Origin: Asterias amurensis
Lineage: Eukaryota > Echinodermata > Asteroidea > Forcipulatida > Asteriidae
Direction: 5' to 3'
Length of the DNA: 64,000 bases
NCBI RefSeq assembly: GCF_032118995.1
Contig: NC_092663.1
Coordinates: forward strand, 3,782,001-3,846,000
The notes below the pieces were generated by a model that worked only from the letters and a program-made list of their open reading frames with translations, was not told the DNA's origin and did not search any database. Numbering within the stretch: the first letter of the stretch is position 1; each line of letters starts with the position of its first letter. The position numbers were made by a program, and so were the translations under genes. This document shows positions 12,301-20,132 of the stretch, one piece after another.

Positions 12301-15300
12301 TTCAGGATAACAAGCAACAGCTCATTACCAATAACAAGCAATATGCAATCCTGTTTTGTAATCCTGTTTTTATCAACAAAGAAATTTCATGCTAAGCAAA
12401 TTTTTGTGCTTAGCAGCTCTATGAAACTGGGCCCTGGGCGGAAGGTAAACAATATATTGATATTGTAGTTGATAATGCTTTCAATACACGCGATAAAAAA
12501 ATCATAAATAACTGTTCGTTCTCCCAAAATGTTTAAAATAAAACAAATAGATAGGTCTGCTACTGCCGCCCTACTTTTACAGCTTATTGATTTTAAAGGT
12601 TTAACTCAGATCCTGCAATATTGTTCTCATCAACATCGATTGAAATGAAAATCATATACTCACGTGTGTCACACAATTGACCTGTATAGCCGTGGGTGCA
12701 ATGACAGACATCAGGAGGGGAGACGCACGTTCCGTATTCGCAGCCTGGACTGCAAACAGCTGGTAAAGTTTTTCAATACATAATAAAAACAACTTAAGTA
12801 AGTATATGTTTGCGGTGACAAATTGTAAAATTGTTTGTGAGTAGTGGTGGTTCTGAGAAAAGCCGGCTTGTACTGAATAAATAACAATTAAAATTAAAAA
12901 AATAATAATACAAAACTACAACTTGTTAAGTATAAAAAAAAAAACAGGTAAAAGTAATAGGAAGAAACTATAAATAATTTTGTGGGAGTGTTGGCTTTGA
13001 GAAGAGCCGGTTTAAATCAAGTTTTAAGTACGGTTTGCGGTTACACCATGTCAAATGCGAGTAGTGGTGGTTCTGGGAAGAGCATGTGTACTGCAAATAA
13101 AACAAATCTAATTGAAAGAAAAAAATACAGGACTGCATCTTGTAAGGTATTTTATAAAAGAAAAGTAAAAGTAAGTAAAACTTTGCGGTTACACCACGTC
13201 AAATCTCTTTGTGAGTAGTGGTGGCTCTAAGAGCTGGTGTTGCATACAATTATGTCCTCTATGCAATACTATCCGGAGGACATTATTGCATATGCAAATG
13301 TGTCCGCCGGACGGTTTTGCATATGCATTCGTGTCCGCCGGACGGTTTTGCATATGCAGTCGTGTCCGCCCGGATGCTTTTGCATAATGCAATTGTGTCC
13401 GCCCGGACACATTTGCATATGCAATTGTGTCCTTCCCCTTGTAAAACCGTCCTTGCAGTAAACCAAACGCCCTTGGTCGACGGAACACGTTCGCCATTTT
13501 TTTTACAAGCCAAGTGCATGTCATAAACGACATGGGAAAGGTTCGGTCGTTCGGTATTCGCTGTAATCATAAAATACGTAAATATTTATGCTGCATATAG
13601 GCTACGTAGGTTCAGTGCATGCACGCTCGCTTCTGACGCGCGCACATTATACTATACAGTCATGTACTTGTCCGCCGGACGGTTTTTGCATAACCCAGGA
13701 CACGATTCCATATGCAAAAGTGTCCGGAGAGGACATTATGCATGGCGGACACAATTGCATCGGACACTGGTTTGAACTCACATACATAACAATTTAAATG
13801 AAAAACACAGGACTGCATCTTGTGAAATATTGTATAAAGAGGCCCTATAAACACGCTTCCATTTTAATAAATGAGACAATAACCCACACAATGTTAAATT
13901 TTCATCATCAATGTTTTGTAGAAAGCCTCTAATGCTTGGTGATTACTGTCGCCACAATAAAGATAACAAAGATTCACACGTTTAAAGGCAGTGGACACTA
14001 TGGTAACTACTCAAAATAGTAATTAGCATAAACCTTACTTGGTAACGAGTAATCGGGAGAGGTTGATGTATAAAACATTGTGAGAAACGGCTCCCTCTGA
14101 AGTGACGTAGTTTTCGAGAAAGAGGTAATTTTCCACGAATTTGATTTCGAGACCTCAAGTTTAGAATTTGAGGTCTCGAAATCAAGCATCTGAAAGCACA
14201 CAACTTTGTGTGACCATGGTGCGACAAGGGTGTTTTTTCTCCTTTATTAATATCTCGCAACTTCGACGACTGAGTGAGCTCAAATTTTTACAGGTTTGTT
14301 ATGTAATGCATAGGTTGAGACACACCAAATGAAAAGACTGGTCTTTGACAATTACCAATAGTGTCCACCGTCTTTAACGTTTCTACGCCAGAACGTACGT
14401 AAGTTTTTAAACCCGTCCCCAATGGTATCGCCTATAACGTTTTCTTCTCTTTTCTGATTTATCTTAGGACTTATAGGACGAGTAAAGTTCCGTATCCAAA
14501 GACGAGCGCATTGAACCTATCCTAAGTTTACTTGTAACTATGGAGATAGAATTATCCCTCGCGAAATCGGCTGTTGGCATGGGTAATATTGTTACCTTTA
14601 TTTCTTGTAAAACGGTTACATAAATATTGATCTTACCTATGGTGCACTTTTCCCCACTCCAACCGTCGCAGCAGACCGTCACGGTTCTAGTCCTGGGTAT
14701 CTTTATGATACGATGATGTTTGACCATAACAGGCCTACAAGAAACAAATAATAAGATTTTTAAAACGACTATGTCTGAGATAGTATGGTTTGTAATGAAC
14801 TCCTTAATGGGAATAGTATAACTTCACAACGTCATGAATTGTCGCGTAGTTTTGTGGCCGACCGGTCTATTATATCGGACCTTACTTTTGATGATTGAAT
14901 TAGAGTAATGGTTCAATTCTTGGTCATCATACTTGGTTTGTTCAGTTAGGCACATAACCACAATTGTATCTTTTAAACTTATGTGTATAAAGGAACCTGC
15001 GAGGTGTAAATAACACAGGTAGCCTCCTCATGGGAGTAGAGACCCCCACGTTTAAGGAAAGGTGTCTAGTAAGTATTCTAATTGATATTTCTGGTAACGA
15101 AAAAAAGGATGGCTTATAAACTAAAGTTATACTGTAGCTCAAAAGCCTCAGGAAACATGTCAACAAGGGTGCTTGCAAATAGCAAGAAACACCATGGGTT
15201 AACGTACACCCGTTTGTGCGGCACCTAAATGTAACCCAAACCCTAAACGCAGCCTGATCTAAATGTAGCCACATCCGTTTCAGACAGGCGCCAGAGTCGC

Positions 15301-17980
15301 GCCGAAAAAGGAGCGACTCTACAGGGCCCAATTCCATAGAGCTGCTAAGCACGAAAGTTTGCTTAGCATGAAATTTCTTCCTTTGAACTGTTAGCTTACT
15401 GTGGGGAATATGCAATAGAACCAGTCTAAACACAAGAAATTCAATTCAACAAATTAATTACTGTGAACTTGCTTCATAGCGCACATGCCTCAAGGAGAAA
15501 TTAAAAGTTGTTCTCAAAGCTCATCTGAGTTTAACGAGTTAAAACGAAACTGAAAATTAATTAAACTCATCTATAGTTGCGCCACCTTAATATTGTATGC
15601 CAATTTGGCATGGCTAAAATAATGCATCATTTTAAAGACCAACTTGAACGAAATATTATTAGCATTAAAACTAGTGCGCACTTATTACAATAGCCTAAAT
15701 GAGTGGAACTCGCTAAGCTTGTTCACCATTATTCCACTACTCGGACTTTATGGTCATCTCAACAGTCATGGCTTTCTGCTACTAGAGCTTCTTCCATTTT
15801 TTATGACCACAGATCTTTTTCTTACGCCGCACCGTTTCTTTGGAATAATCTTCCTGTGCATATTCGCCAAGCTAATTCTTTACAATGTTTTAAGTCCCTG
15901 TTGGAAACTCGGTTTGTTTAAAGCTGCTTTTTGTAATTTGCTTATTTGTATCTTGTATCTTTCTCTCATTGTTTATTTTATTGTTCTCTTTATGCGCTTA
16001 GAGGATTTTTGCATGAGGTGCTTTACAAATGTCTTATTATTATTTTATTATTATTGTAAAAAAATGCATAACAATGAAAAAACTGCAACATACTATATTT
16101 CGATCAATTTTATACCACGAGAGAAAACCCACCGAGTTTCACGAAAAGCCGTCAAATGCCCCGGTGTTATTTTTGCAAAGGATAGGTAGTTCTAACTTAG
16201 GACTTGTATATGAGTTTATCAAAAACTTGAAGTGTTTGCCCTATATTATTTAGCAATTAGTCAGGCACCAGTTACAACAATGTAAACAAACGTAATTTTG
16301 GTTGGTAACCTGTTTCTGTTACGCAATAATTTTCTTTGCTAAGCAAGTTTTTGTGCTTATGCTAAATGCTTATAGACGCAGCTCTATTGCGTTTGCTAAC
16401 CCGTTTAGTATCTGCACGCATTCATGAATGTTACATACCTCAAGGAAAGGGTTAATTGATTAACAATGTCACTTGAAGAGGCAAAAATCGATTATATAAT
16501 ATATCATGAACGTGATTTATGTTTTATTTTGCCAAAAACAACGTGATTTATGTTTTATTTTGCAAACAAATGGCCGGGAAATCTATTTGTGTTTAAATTT
16601 AAAAAAGCAAGCTGTATACTTTTTAATAACCAAAAGGACGTATAAATGTAGGTTTTCTCTATCAAATTCGGCAAATGAGCATTCAAGTTCATTTTCATGC
16701 GTTCGAATTAAAGTTTTTTTGCCTCTCCAGTTGTTACTGCGTTTCAAATGCAGAATTCGACCCTTCAATTTCGTTTTGAGTGGAGTCAAATTCCTTTAGC
16801 ACTCTGTTCAATTTAGCGTGTCGTCATTCGTTTTCGTGACACACACGCCTCAACAAGCGTCTGTGAATTTGAATGCTGCTTTGATGAATTGTTAAATTGA
16901 ATGATCAATTTGTTAAATCGAATGATCAATTTGTTAAATCGAATGACGCAACATTACATTTGACTAATCATAATAACGAAATCAAATTACCCCCTATCAG
17001 ATTCGATTTCACGCGCAAATAAAAGAGCAGCGTGGTGGTCAAACCGGCTGCTCGTTTGCCGAAATCGACCGAGAAGACCTATTCAAAAACAAACTAGTTA
17101 ATGGCCTGACGTTTCGACCCCAGCAGAGTCTTTCTCGAAGGCTAAATTGACTAATACATAAATAAATAGTTGTATATAACATTTAAATGACTTACACCTG
17201 GACTTCACACATTCCCGATGCGTCATCTCGTGAGACTTGGACCAACTTTTCCCCCTTACTCAGCCGGTCTTCGTACTCGCTGCAGCGTATTGTGTCATCT
17301 TGAAGTTCCTCAACTAAGTAGGTCTGGTAACTGTTGGCTTCGTACGACTTTTGCTTTTCGCAAAAGTGTTCGGTGACATCTTCGCATCTTTAGATAAAAC
17401 AAAGTATATGTTCTTTGAAATATTCACCAATAATGTAGCGACGAATTATAAGCTAATTACCTCCGCACATAAATGATAAACATAGGTCAACCATGCTCCT
17501 GAAACTCGGTTTACCAAACTTATCTCTACATTTACATATGATTGATTGTTTTATTGAATTTATTCGGATAAAAACATGTCCAAAATACATAAACAACCAG
17601 AAAAGACAAGTACTCTTTACTTTACCCATTTTATTTCAAAGTGGTCAGAAAAGGGGAAACTAATGGGTGTTAAACAATGCAGAACTTTGAAAACATACCA
17701 CAAAACACTAGCTTGTTTTTTAATGTAATTAGTTAGAATAAAATACTAGCACGAAGGGATCGTAGGTCATAGGATCATCAGTGTATGATCTAATCAAATC
17801 TATTATAATCTAATCTAATCTATTATAATCTAATCGAATCGAATCTAATCTAGTTAGTAATGTAAACAGTTTTGGCGCATTCAAAAGGGGGACAAAACAT
17901 ATCACTTACTTCGTCGTCTGTAGGCAGAAATTTGTCAGAAGGAATAGGACCAAGACGTATTGTAGTGGCATGACAGCCAT
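68..17980 (-). CDS. Secreted EMI-EGF-VWD-C8-TIL multidomain protein, 5' part of gene
   Basis: Twelve coding exons are placed on the minus strand: 17910-17980, 17196-17387, 14637-14734, 12664-12759, 11280-11372, 9860-9952, 9083-9175, 7886-8102, 7213-7364, 5288-5740, 4545-4670, then 68-331. The first eleven join in phase and give about 561 residues: signal peptide (1-24), EMI-like module (24-120), four EGF domains (121-245), VWD (246 to about 430), C8 (about 435-520), and the start of a TIL domain (521-561). The last visible exon starts a second VWD. The gene continues past the left edge. The layout resembles the N-terminal parts of SCO-spondin, otogelin, zonadhesin and IgGFc-binding-type proteins, and of echinoderm adhesive proteins. 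These form disulfide-linked extracellular polymers, mucus or glues. An extracellular structural or adhesive role is inference. No orthologue is assigned. Confidence 0.85.
523..925 (-). mobile_element. TTAA hairpin element, subfamily A
   Basis: It starts TTAAAGACACTGGACACTAT and ends near GTCCACTGTTG, with terminal inverted repeats and the diagnostic inner blocks AAAGACCAGTCTTCTCACTT and GTCACTTCAGAGGGAGCC. The central hairpin pairs GAGACCTC with GGGGTCTC. It is noncoding and nonautonomous. TTAA ends suggest piggyBac-type mobilisation (inference). Confidence 0.8.
2343..2606 (+). mobile_element. TTAA-type hairpin element, internally shortened
   Basis: The left end GGCACTGGACACTATTGG and the inner block ACTTGGTAACGAGCAATGGA match subfamily A. 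The centre is the perfect palindrome GACCTCAGCTGAGGTC (2428-2443). The right end, GACAAAGGTGTCCATTGC, has decayed and the left TTAA is lost. Confidence 0.7.
3356..3703. mobile_element. Long hairpin element
   Basis: The two halves are inverted copies: ACAATGTCCACAGATTTACA at 3399 matches TAAATCTATGGACATTTTG near 3675, and GAGTAAAACAATGTCATGAA pairs with its inverse around 3555. The centre is near 3532-3545. It is noncoding, MITE-like and not obviously related to the TTAA families. Confidence 0.7.
4084..4145. repeat. SINE/LINE tail fragment
   Basis: AATAATAATAATGACGACTT, then GCGCACATATCCACCCTGTT and CAAGGCGC. This is the type of retroposon tail seen again at 25817 and 47260. Confidence 0.5.
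4545..4670 (-). CDS. VWD gene exon 11: TIL domain, first part
   Basis: It encodes [18 protein letters not shown], then [13 protein letters not shown]. This is a trypsin-inhibitor-like cysteine-rich domain of the kind that follows C8 in VWD proteins. The domain is incomplete, and the exon ends in phase 1 while the next recognised exon needs phase 2. At least one exon between 332 and 4544 is therefore missing from this model. Confidence 0.86.
5288..5740 (-). CDS. VWD gene exon 10: end of VWD domain 1 and C8 domain
   Basis: The first third completes the VWD domain with [17 protein letters not shown], matching the family CGLCGN block except that the first Cys is Asn. The rest is a C8 domain with [23 protein letters not shown] and [18 protein letters not shown]. 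The donor ATGTGTC|GTAAGT leaves phase 1. Confidence 0.88.
5741..6601. other. Intron, nothing recognised
   Basis: AT-rich intron between exons 10 and 9 of the VWD gene. No repeat family shared with the rest of the window and no coding signal was seen. Confidence 0.4.
6602..7196 (-). mobile_element. TTAA hairpin element split by a retroposon tail
   Basis: Subfamily A ends (TTTAAAGACACGGGACACTG left, CCAATAGTGTCCAGTGCC right) with usual inner blocks up to TGCTTTCAGATGCTTTAG at 6778 and again from about 7003 (CATTTCGAATCAAAATC, then GAGGTCTCGAAATC). Between them sits foreign sequence ending in CTAAT repeats. The retroposon therefore inserted later. Confidence 0.75.
6781..7002 (+). mobile_element. 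LINE/SINE 3' tail with CTAAT repeats
   Basis: AT-rich 3' UTR-like sequence ending GGGCATGACGATTAAAATAT, then four or five CTAAT units. It lies inside the central region of a TTAA element. Only the 3' end is present, as expected for target-primed insertion with 5' truncation. Confidence 0.6.
7213..7364 (-). CDS. VWD gene exon 9: middle of VWD domain 1
   Basis: It encodes residues about 318-369, [17 protein letters not shown] through [14 protein letters not shown], the beta-rich middle of a VWD domain. Acceptor TTTAAG, donor AAG|GTAATG. It joins exons 8 and 10 in phase. Confidence 0.75.
7886..8102 (-). CDS. VWD gene exon 8: first half of VWD domain 1
   Basis: It encodes the start of a VWD domain, including [19 protein letters not shown], the family's TFDG signature followed by the first strand, and a CNAGVCHPQ segment. 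It ends TGC GA|GTAAGA in phase 2. The second VWD exon at 68-331 ends at the same relative place and phase. Confidence 0.86.
8534..8655. mobile_element. Short inverted-repeat element (TGGGTGCGTTCG ends)
   Basis: Left end TGGGTGCGTTCGTTTAGC, right end GCTAAACGGACGCACCCA. The left arm also carries GGGTCGACCCCGG. Longer relatives lie at 38490-38743 and, as an end fragment, at 49306-49345. Confidence 0.75.
9083..9175 (-). CDS. VWD gene exon 7: EGF domain 4
   Basis: A 93-base symmetric phase-1 exon encodes [16 protein letters not shown], ending [12 protein letters not shown], with six cysteines. The donor ACAG|GTATGC leads to the VWD exons. Confidence 0.86.
9215..9598 (-). mobile_element. TTAA-type hairpin element with GACCTCAGCTGAGGTC centre
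   Basis: Inner blocks AGGCCAGTCTTCTCACTTG and CTACGTTACTTCAGAGGGAG match subfamily A. The centre is a perfect palindrome at 9399-9414. The left end is eroded; the right end reads TGCAGTGTCTTTAA. Confidence 0.75.
9716..9815 (-). repeat. Intron segment duplicated with EGF exon
   Basis: GAAGACTGGACCTGAAAATAT and AAAGTATTATTTACAGTGTTAG resemble the segment at 10585-10672. Both lie in introns beside EGF exons, so they look like relics of exon-plus-intron duplication. Confidence 0.5.
9860..9952 (-). CDS. VWD gene exon 6: EGF domain 3
   Basis: A 93-base symmetric phase-1 exon encodes [16 protein letters not shown], ending [12 protein letters not shown], with six cysteines. The adjacent introns on either side carry related sequence (9716-9815 and 10585-10672), pointing to duplication of exon plus intron. 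Confidence 0.86.
10057..10200. repeat. Dispersed repeat, copy 1
   Basis: CTTTTGAGTGGAGCTCTAAG, continuing through CAAAGTACAAACAT and CCATTAACACATAAACTGTT, is closely matched at 55847-55935. The family is unknown; it may be the reversed 3' end of a LINE. Confidence 0.6.
10585..10672 (-). repeat. Intron segment duplicated with EGF exon
   Basis: GTGTGGACCTGAAACACTAT and CAAAGTGTTATTTACAGTGTT match the segment at 9716-9815. Confidence 0.5.
10990..11158. mobile_element. Short palindromic element (TAGGATTAATCC family), copy 1
   Basis: Built of repeated TTAGGA/TCCTAA words: TAGGATTAATCTTAGGACTT, GTTGAGTTCCGTATCCAAGT, CGTCCTAACTCGAGTTAGGA. The ends read CGATTTCACCAAACTC and GTTTCGTGAAATCAGC. Relatives lie at 14463-14580 and 51026-51190. 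Confidence 0.75.
11280..11372 (-). CDS. VWD gene exon 5: EGF domain 2
   Basis: A 93-base symmetric phase-1 exon encodes an EGF domain beginning [16 protein letters not shown] and ending [12 protein letters not shown], with six cysteines. Acceptor TTTTTCCCCAG, donor CAAG|GTAAAC. Confidence 0.86.
11523..11908 (+). mobile_element. TTAA hairpin element, subfamily A, nearly whole
   Basis: Left end TTAAGGCAGTGGACACTATT, right end AGTAGTGTCCACTGCCTTTAA. All inner blocks are present. The central hairpin pairs GACCTCAGATTTAG with TTGAGGTCTC (11693-11720). Confidence 0.85.
12208..12435. mobile_element. Inverted-repeat element (GGGCCCAATTTCATAGAGC)
   Basis: Left arm GGGCCCAATTTCATAGAGCT, then GCTTAGCATGAAATTTCTTC. 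The right arm is its inverse ending AGCAGCTCTATGAAACTGGG. About 75 bases of arm surround an unpaired centre. A split copy is at 15324-16392 and a decayed one at 34446-34560. Confidence 0.8.
12664..12759 (-). CDS. VWD gene exon 4: EGF domain 1
   Basis: A single-exon EGF domain begins [16 protein letters not shown] and ends [12 protein letters not shown], with six cysteines. It is one residue longer than the next three EGF exons. Both flanking introns are phase 1, so the exon can be duplicated or lost without breaking frame. Confidence 0.85.
12835..13235 (-). repeat. Four copies of a histone-3'-stem-loop-like motif
   Basis: Read on the minus strand, four units carry a short hairpin followed by ACCACTACTC or a variant: near 13213-13235, 13059-13085, 12984-13006 and 12837-12865. 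The best hairpins, GGCTCTTCTCAAAGCC and GGCTTTTCTCAGAACC, resemble the histone mRNA 3' stem-loop (GGYYCUUYUCARRRCC plus ACCA). Two units also share GACRTGGTGTAACCGCAAA. No histone coding sequence is recognisable. Similarity is by eye only. Confidence 0.5.
13236..13450. repeat. Array of TGCATATGCA and GTCCGCCGGAC palindromes
   Basis: A roughly 31-base unit repeats about five times. It alternates TGCATATGCA (13287, 13318, 13349, 13414) with GTCCGCCGGAC-type boxes. Exact octamers ATGCAAAT (13292-13299) and ATTTGCAT (13411-13418) occur within it. Open frames crossing the array give Cys/His-rich peptides that are artefacts of the repeat. Confidence 0.85.
13660..13772. repeat. Second, degraded patch of the same palindrome array
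   Basis: GTCCGCCGGACGG, CATATGCAAAAGTGTCCG and GGCGGACACAATTGCAT recur here, 220 bases from the main array and partly inverted. The two patches may be arms of one larger element. Confidence 0.65.
13979..14378 (+). mobile_element. TTAA hairpin element, subfamily A
   Basis: TTTAAAGGCAGTGGACACTA to AATAGTGTCCACCGTCTTTAA. The central hairpin GAGACCTCAAG/TTTGAGGTCTC is at 14149-14178. Looks whole. Confidence 0.85.
14463..14580. mobile_element. TAGGATTAATCC-family element, decayed copy
   Basis: CTTAGGACTTATAGGACGAG, GTTCCGTATCCAAAGACGAG and CCTATCCTAAG match the copy at 10990-11158 with many changes. Confidence 0.6.
14637..14734 (-). CDS. VWD gene exon 3: end of EMI-like module
   Basis: It encodes [13 protein letters not shown] and then [14 protein letters not shown]. 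The CC-x-G-W-x-G-x-x-C ending is the hallmark C-terminus of EMI modules that lead into EGF repeats. The acceptor is TTCTTGTAG and the donor ATAG|GTAAGA, leaving phase 1. Confidence 0.78.
15324..16392. mobile_element. GGGCCC inverted-repeat element split by a LINE fragment
   Basis: The left arm lies at 15324-15400 (GGGCCCAATTCCATAGAGCT). The right arm, about 900 bases later at 16298-16392, is decayed (TTTGCTAAGCAAGTTTTTGTGC). The LINE fragment at 15640-16060 sits between them. Confidence 0.6.
15640..16060 (+). mobile_element. LINE 3' fragment (reverse transcriptase C-terminus)
   Basis: The frame at 15703-15921 encodes [20 protein letters not shown] and then [17 protein letters not shown]. This is the conserved block at the C-terminus of many LINE reverse-transcriptase ORFs (S-x-x-P-x-LWNxLP...FKxxLKT). 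A stop follows, then AT-rich sequence with TTATTATT repeats. It is a 5'-truncated dead copy. Confidence 0.8.
16508..16565. repeat. 31-base direct duplication
   Basis: ACGTGATTTATGTTTTATTT, followed by TGC and an A-rich stretch, occurs twice in tandem. Confidence 0.7.
16880..16948. repeat. Tandem repeat, about 22-base unit
   Basis: GATCAATTTGTTAAATCGAAT is repeated nearly three times. Confidence 0.8.
17060..17150. repeat. Probable dispersed-repeat fragment
   Basis: GGCCTGACGTTTCGACCCCA and GAGTCTTTCTCGAAGGC read like a dispersed repeat word. Only one copy is visible in this window, so the call is weak. Confidence 0.3.
17196..17387 (-). CDS. VWD gene exon 2: EMI-like module, first part
   Basis: It encodes residues 24-88, starting [16 protein letters not shown], with cysteines spaced as in EMI-type modules. 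The donor was placed at GT|GTAAGT rather than two bases earlier, because only this joins exon 3 in frame and it matches the consensus better. Confidence 0.72.
17786..17853. repeat. TCTAA-type microsatellite
   Basis: Repeats of CTAAT, CTATTATAATCTAATC and CGAATC units. It resembles the tail of the LINE/SINE at 6781-7002 and may be a leftover retroposon tail. Confidence 0.7.
17910..17980 (-). CDS. VWD gene exon 1: start codon and signal peptide
   Basis: The ATG occupies 17978-17980. It opens a 24-residue hydrophobic leader ([15 protein letters not shown], then TNFCLQTTK), a typical cleavable signal peptide. The exon ends in AA|GTAAGT, a consensus donor, leaving two bases that complete a Lys codon in exon 2. 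A TATA-like TGTATAAT lies about 185 bases upstream (near 18163-18170, minus strand); its use is a guess. Confidence 0.8.
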
Positions 17981-18180
17981 GACCAATACAGTGGTCACGT
18001 CAAGGTATAATCGAAACCTTCGTTTTCTTTATGGCGTCTCAAGTATTCCAAAAGTGAAAAGGTATAGCATCCACATGTATAGCATCCGCTGTATAACACA
18101 AAAGACGCCTACCAGTTTCTTAAACTAGTGGCTATTGAGAAGCGCAGGAATAAACTGTTCATTATACATCGCATCGATGT

Positions 18181-18870
18181 TGAACTTGATTCACAATGAT
18201 TGGTTGAGTCCTACCCAGCTGCGTTGAGCATATGAAATCTGATTGGTTGTTAATATTGATGACAGAGCAAAAGAAAATTGCTGTGTTTGTGTTATGTAAA
18301 AGGATTATTTCTTAACCAGATGTTATAGTTCATTGATTTCTATTGAAATTATTTCGGCGATCAATTGGTTAGACATTTTGTTGTATAGTTTAGAGACCTT
18401 CAAAGGGCTAAGAGCCCTTTGTTATTTTCAATGCTCATGCAATGCAGGCGCGTGTTGCTCATCACGGGACAATACCCGGGTTCATATATTACTTAATAGA
18501 CCGCTGCAATGAAGAAACAGGTACTGCATTCCATGAGAGAAGTAAATGTGTCCGAGTGATTGTTTTGTATACTTCGTTAAGCTAACTCGGAGAGTTTACA
18601 GGGAGACTTTTACGGAAAGTTTGGTTTTACAACGTGTGATGTTTTCATATATTTTTTTCAAAATTTAATTGTTTCGAAGTTCATATAATTATGTTAGTGC
18701 TTTCACGAAAGCTCCATTTTATTTCTTTTGTGCTCCTGTTGTGTCCAAATCTCCCTTGCCTACAGAATGTTGCTGTTTTGTTTTAAACTCCCTTTTGTTT
18801 TGTTTTTATTGTGTGTCCCCAAATCCCCCCCCCCCTCCTGTCTATGGCTGTTTTCCCAATTCCGGTTTGT
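18181..18870. other. Upstream flank of VWD gene, nothing recognised
   Basis: Sequence 5' of the secreted VWD gene. It presumably contains the promoter, but no strong core element or shared repeat was seen. Confidence 0.35.
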
Positions 18871-18879
18871 CTGTTTAAC

Positions 18880-19047
18880 TCTAGTAATACTTTTAATATG
18901 ATTGTTCTATTATGTAAACTTGGACATACATTTTTGATGTAATTTTATTAACCAAATGCCATTAGTCTGTGACTTTTTATTTGGTCTTGTATTTTTATAT
19001 GAAAATAAACCAATTTTGAATTGAATTGAACTGAATTGAATTGAAAC
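18880..19047 (+). mobile_element. Retroposon 3' tail with GAATT repeats
   Basis: The AT-rich segment ends AATAAACCAATTTTGAATTG followed by TGAATTGAAC units. The same kind of tail is at 50190-50210 and 59413-59430. It is probably a 5'-truncated LINE. Confidence 0.55.
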
Positions 19048-19952
19048 CCGAAATAATATGGATCAATGCATAGGCCTAAAGGTTTCAAATAATACAATTC
19101 CTTCGTTGGGATCTTACAAAGCTATACCGAGGTTGAAATTCTCCATGTCTAAAGAAAATGCCTGCACACAGACCACTCCAAATAATAATTACCCGTAATA
19201 AAGAAATTAACAAAAGTTATGTCGATGCCTTTTCTTTTTTGGGGTATGCCAAAAAGCAGTAAAACAAATTTCATTGAAATTCTGCACTTTACGCTGCTAC
19301 AAATTAATCATAAAATTAATTTACTGCTGCACAGTTAGCTTTTCTTACCCGTTAAATTCACTTCAAACTTGAATTTATAATTATATTAGATCACGCAATA
19401 AATGTAGGTTGTTTAGAAAATATTGTTTTTACTTCCCATGGGAACAAAACACCTGTCCACTCTTCAGATGGTCTGGGCAGCGCCTGGTAAAAGAGAGGTC
19501 TGATTGATTTATAATCGATGTATTGGCTAATATTATTCTCTACTCATTTGAAAAGTGTACATTGATTTTCAATAGGCAAAACATTGATTATCGCAACCAT
19601 TCCCACAAGAAGTATGTCATGCTAAACTAACAACATCATTAGCTCTTCGTTTACTTATAAACCATAGAAAGGAACCTATCTCCGTTCCAAATGTGACAGC
19701 ACGTGGTTCACATTGTAATTATTTTAGGACCCCTAATTTCTAATTGACTTCGAATTCTATTGTGTCTTTAGACTTCGATAAATTTTAGGTAACAATATTC
19801 TGCCTGTTCGCAATCCAAAGCCACAACCACGCCCCCCCCAAAAAAAAGAGAGAAAAGGAGGAAAAAAGGGGGATTTGCACATCCCCAATGATGTTTATTG
19901 TCTCATTGAAGAGAAACAAAATGGGCCACAGCAATATTTCTGTTTCTGCTTA

Positions 19953-19994
19953 TTTGTTTGTTTGTTTGTTTGTTTGTTTGTTTGTTTGTTTGTT
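19953..19994. repeat. (TTTG)n microsatellite
   Basis: About ten uninterrupted TTTG units. Confidence 0.95.
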
Positions 19995-20132
19995 GGGGTG
20001 TTTGTTTAATGTTTAGACTGTAGTGCTCATTTTCTTATGTGTTTCTTGTTATACCAAAGTTTGACCCAGTCTCATTACAACAATCTACAACTACAAGTTG
20101 CAGCATGGCTAAACCTTAAGTGCAAATGTATA

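Noticed and set aside
13189-13570. Several overlapping Cys/His-rich open frames on both strands
   Set aside because: All frames are open because the 31-base palindromic repeat lacks stops. No domain fits.
15644-16189. 181-codon open frame
   Set aside because: It is a shifted frame of the LINE fragment. The recognisable reverse-transcriptase block is in the other frame (15703-15921).
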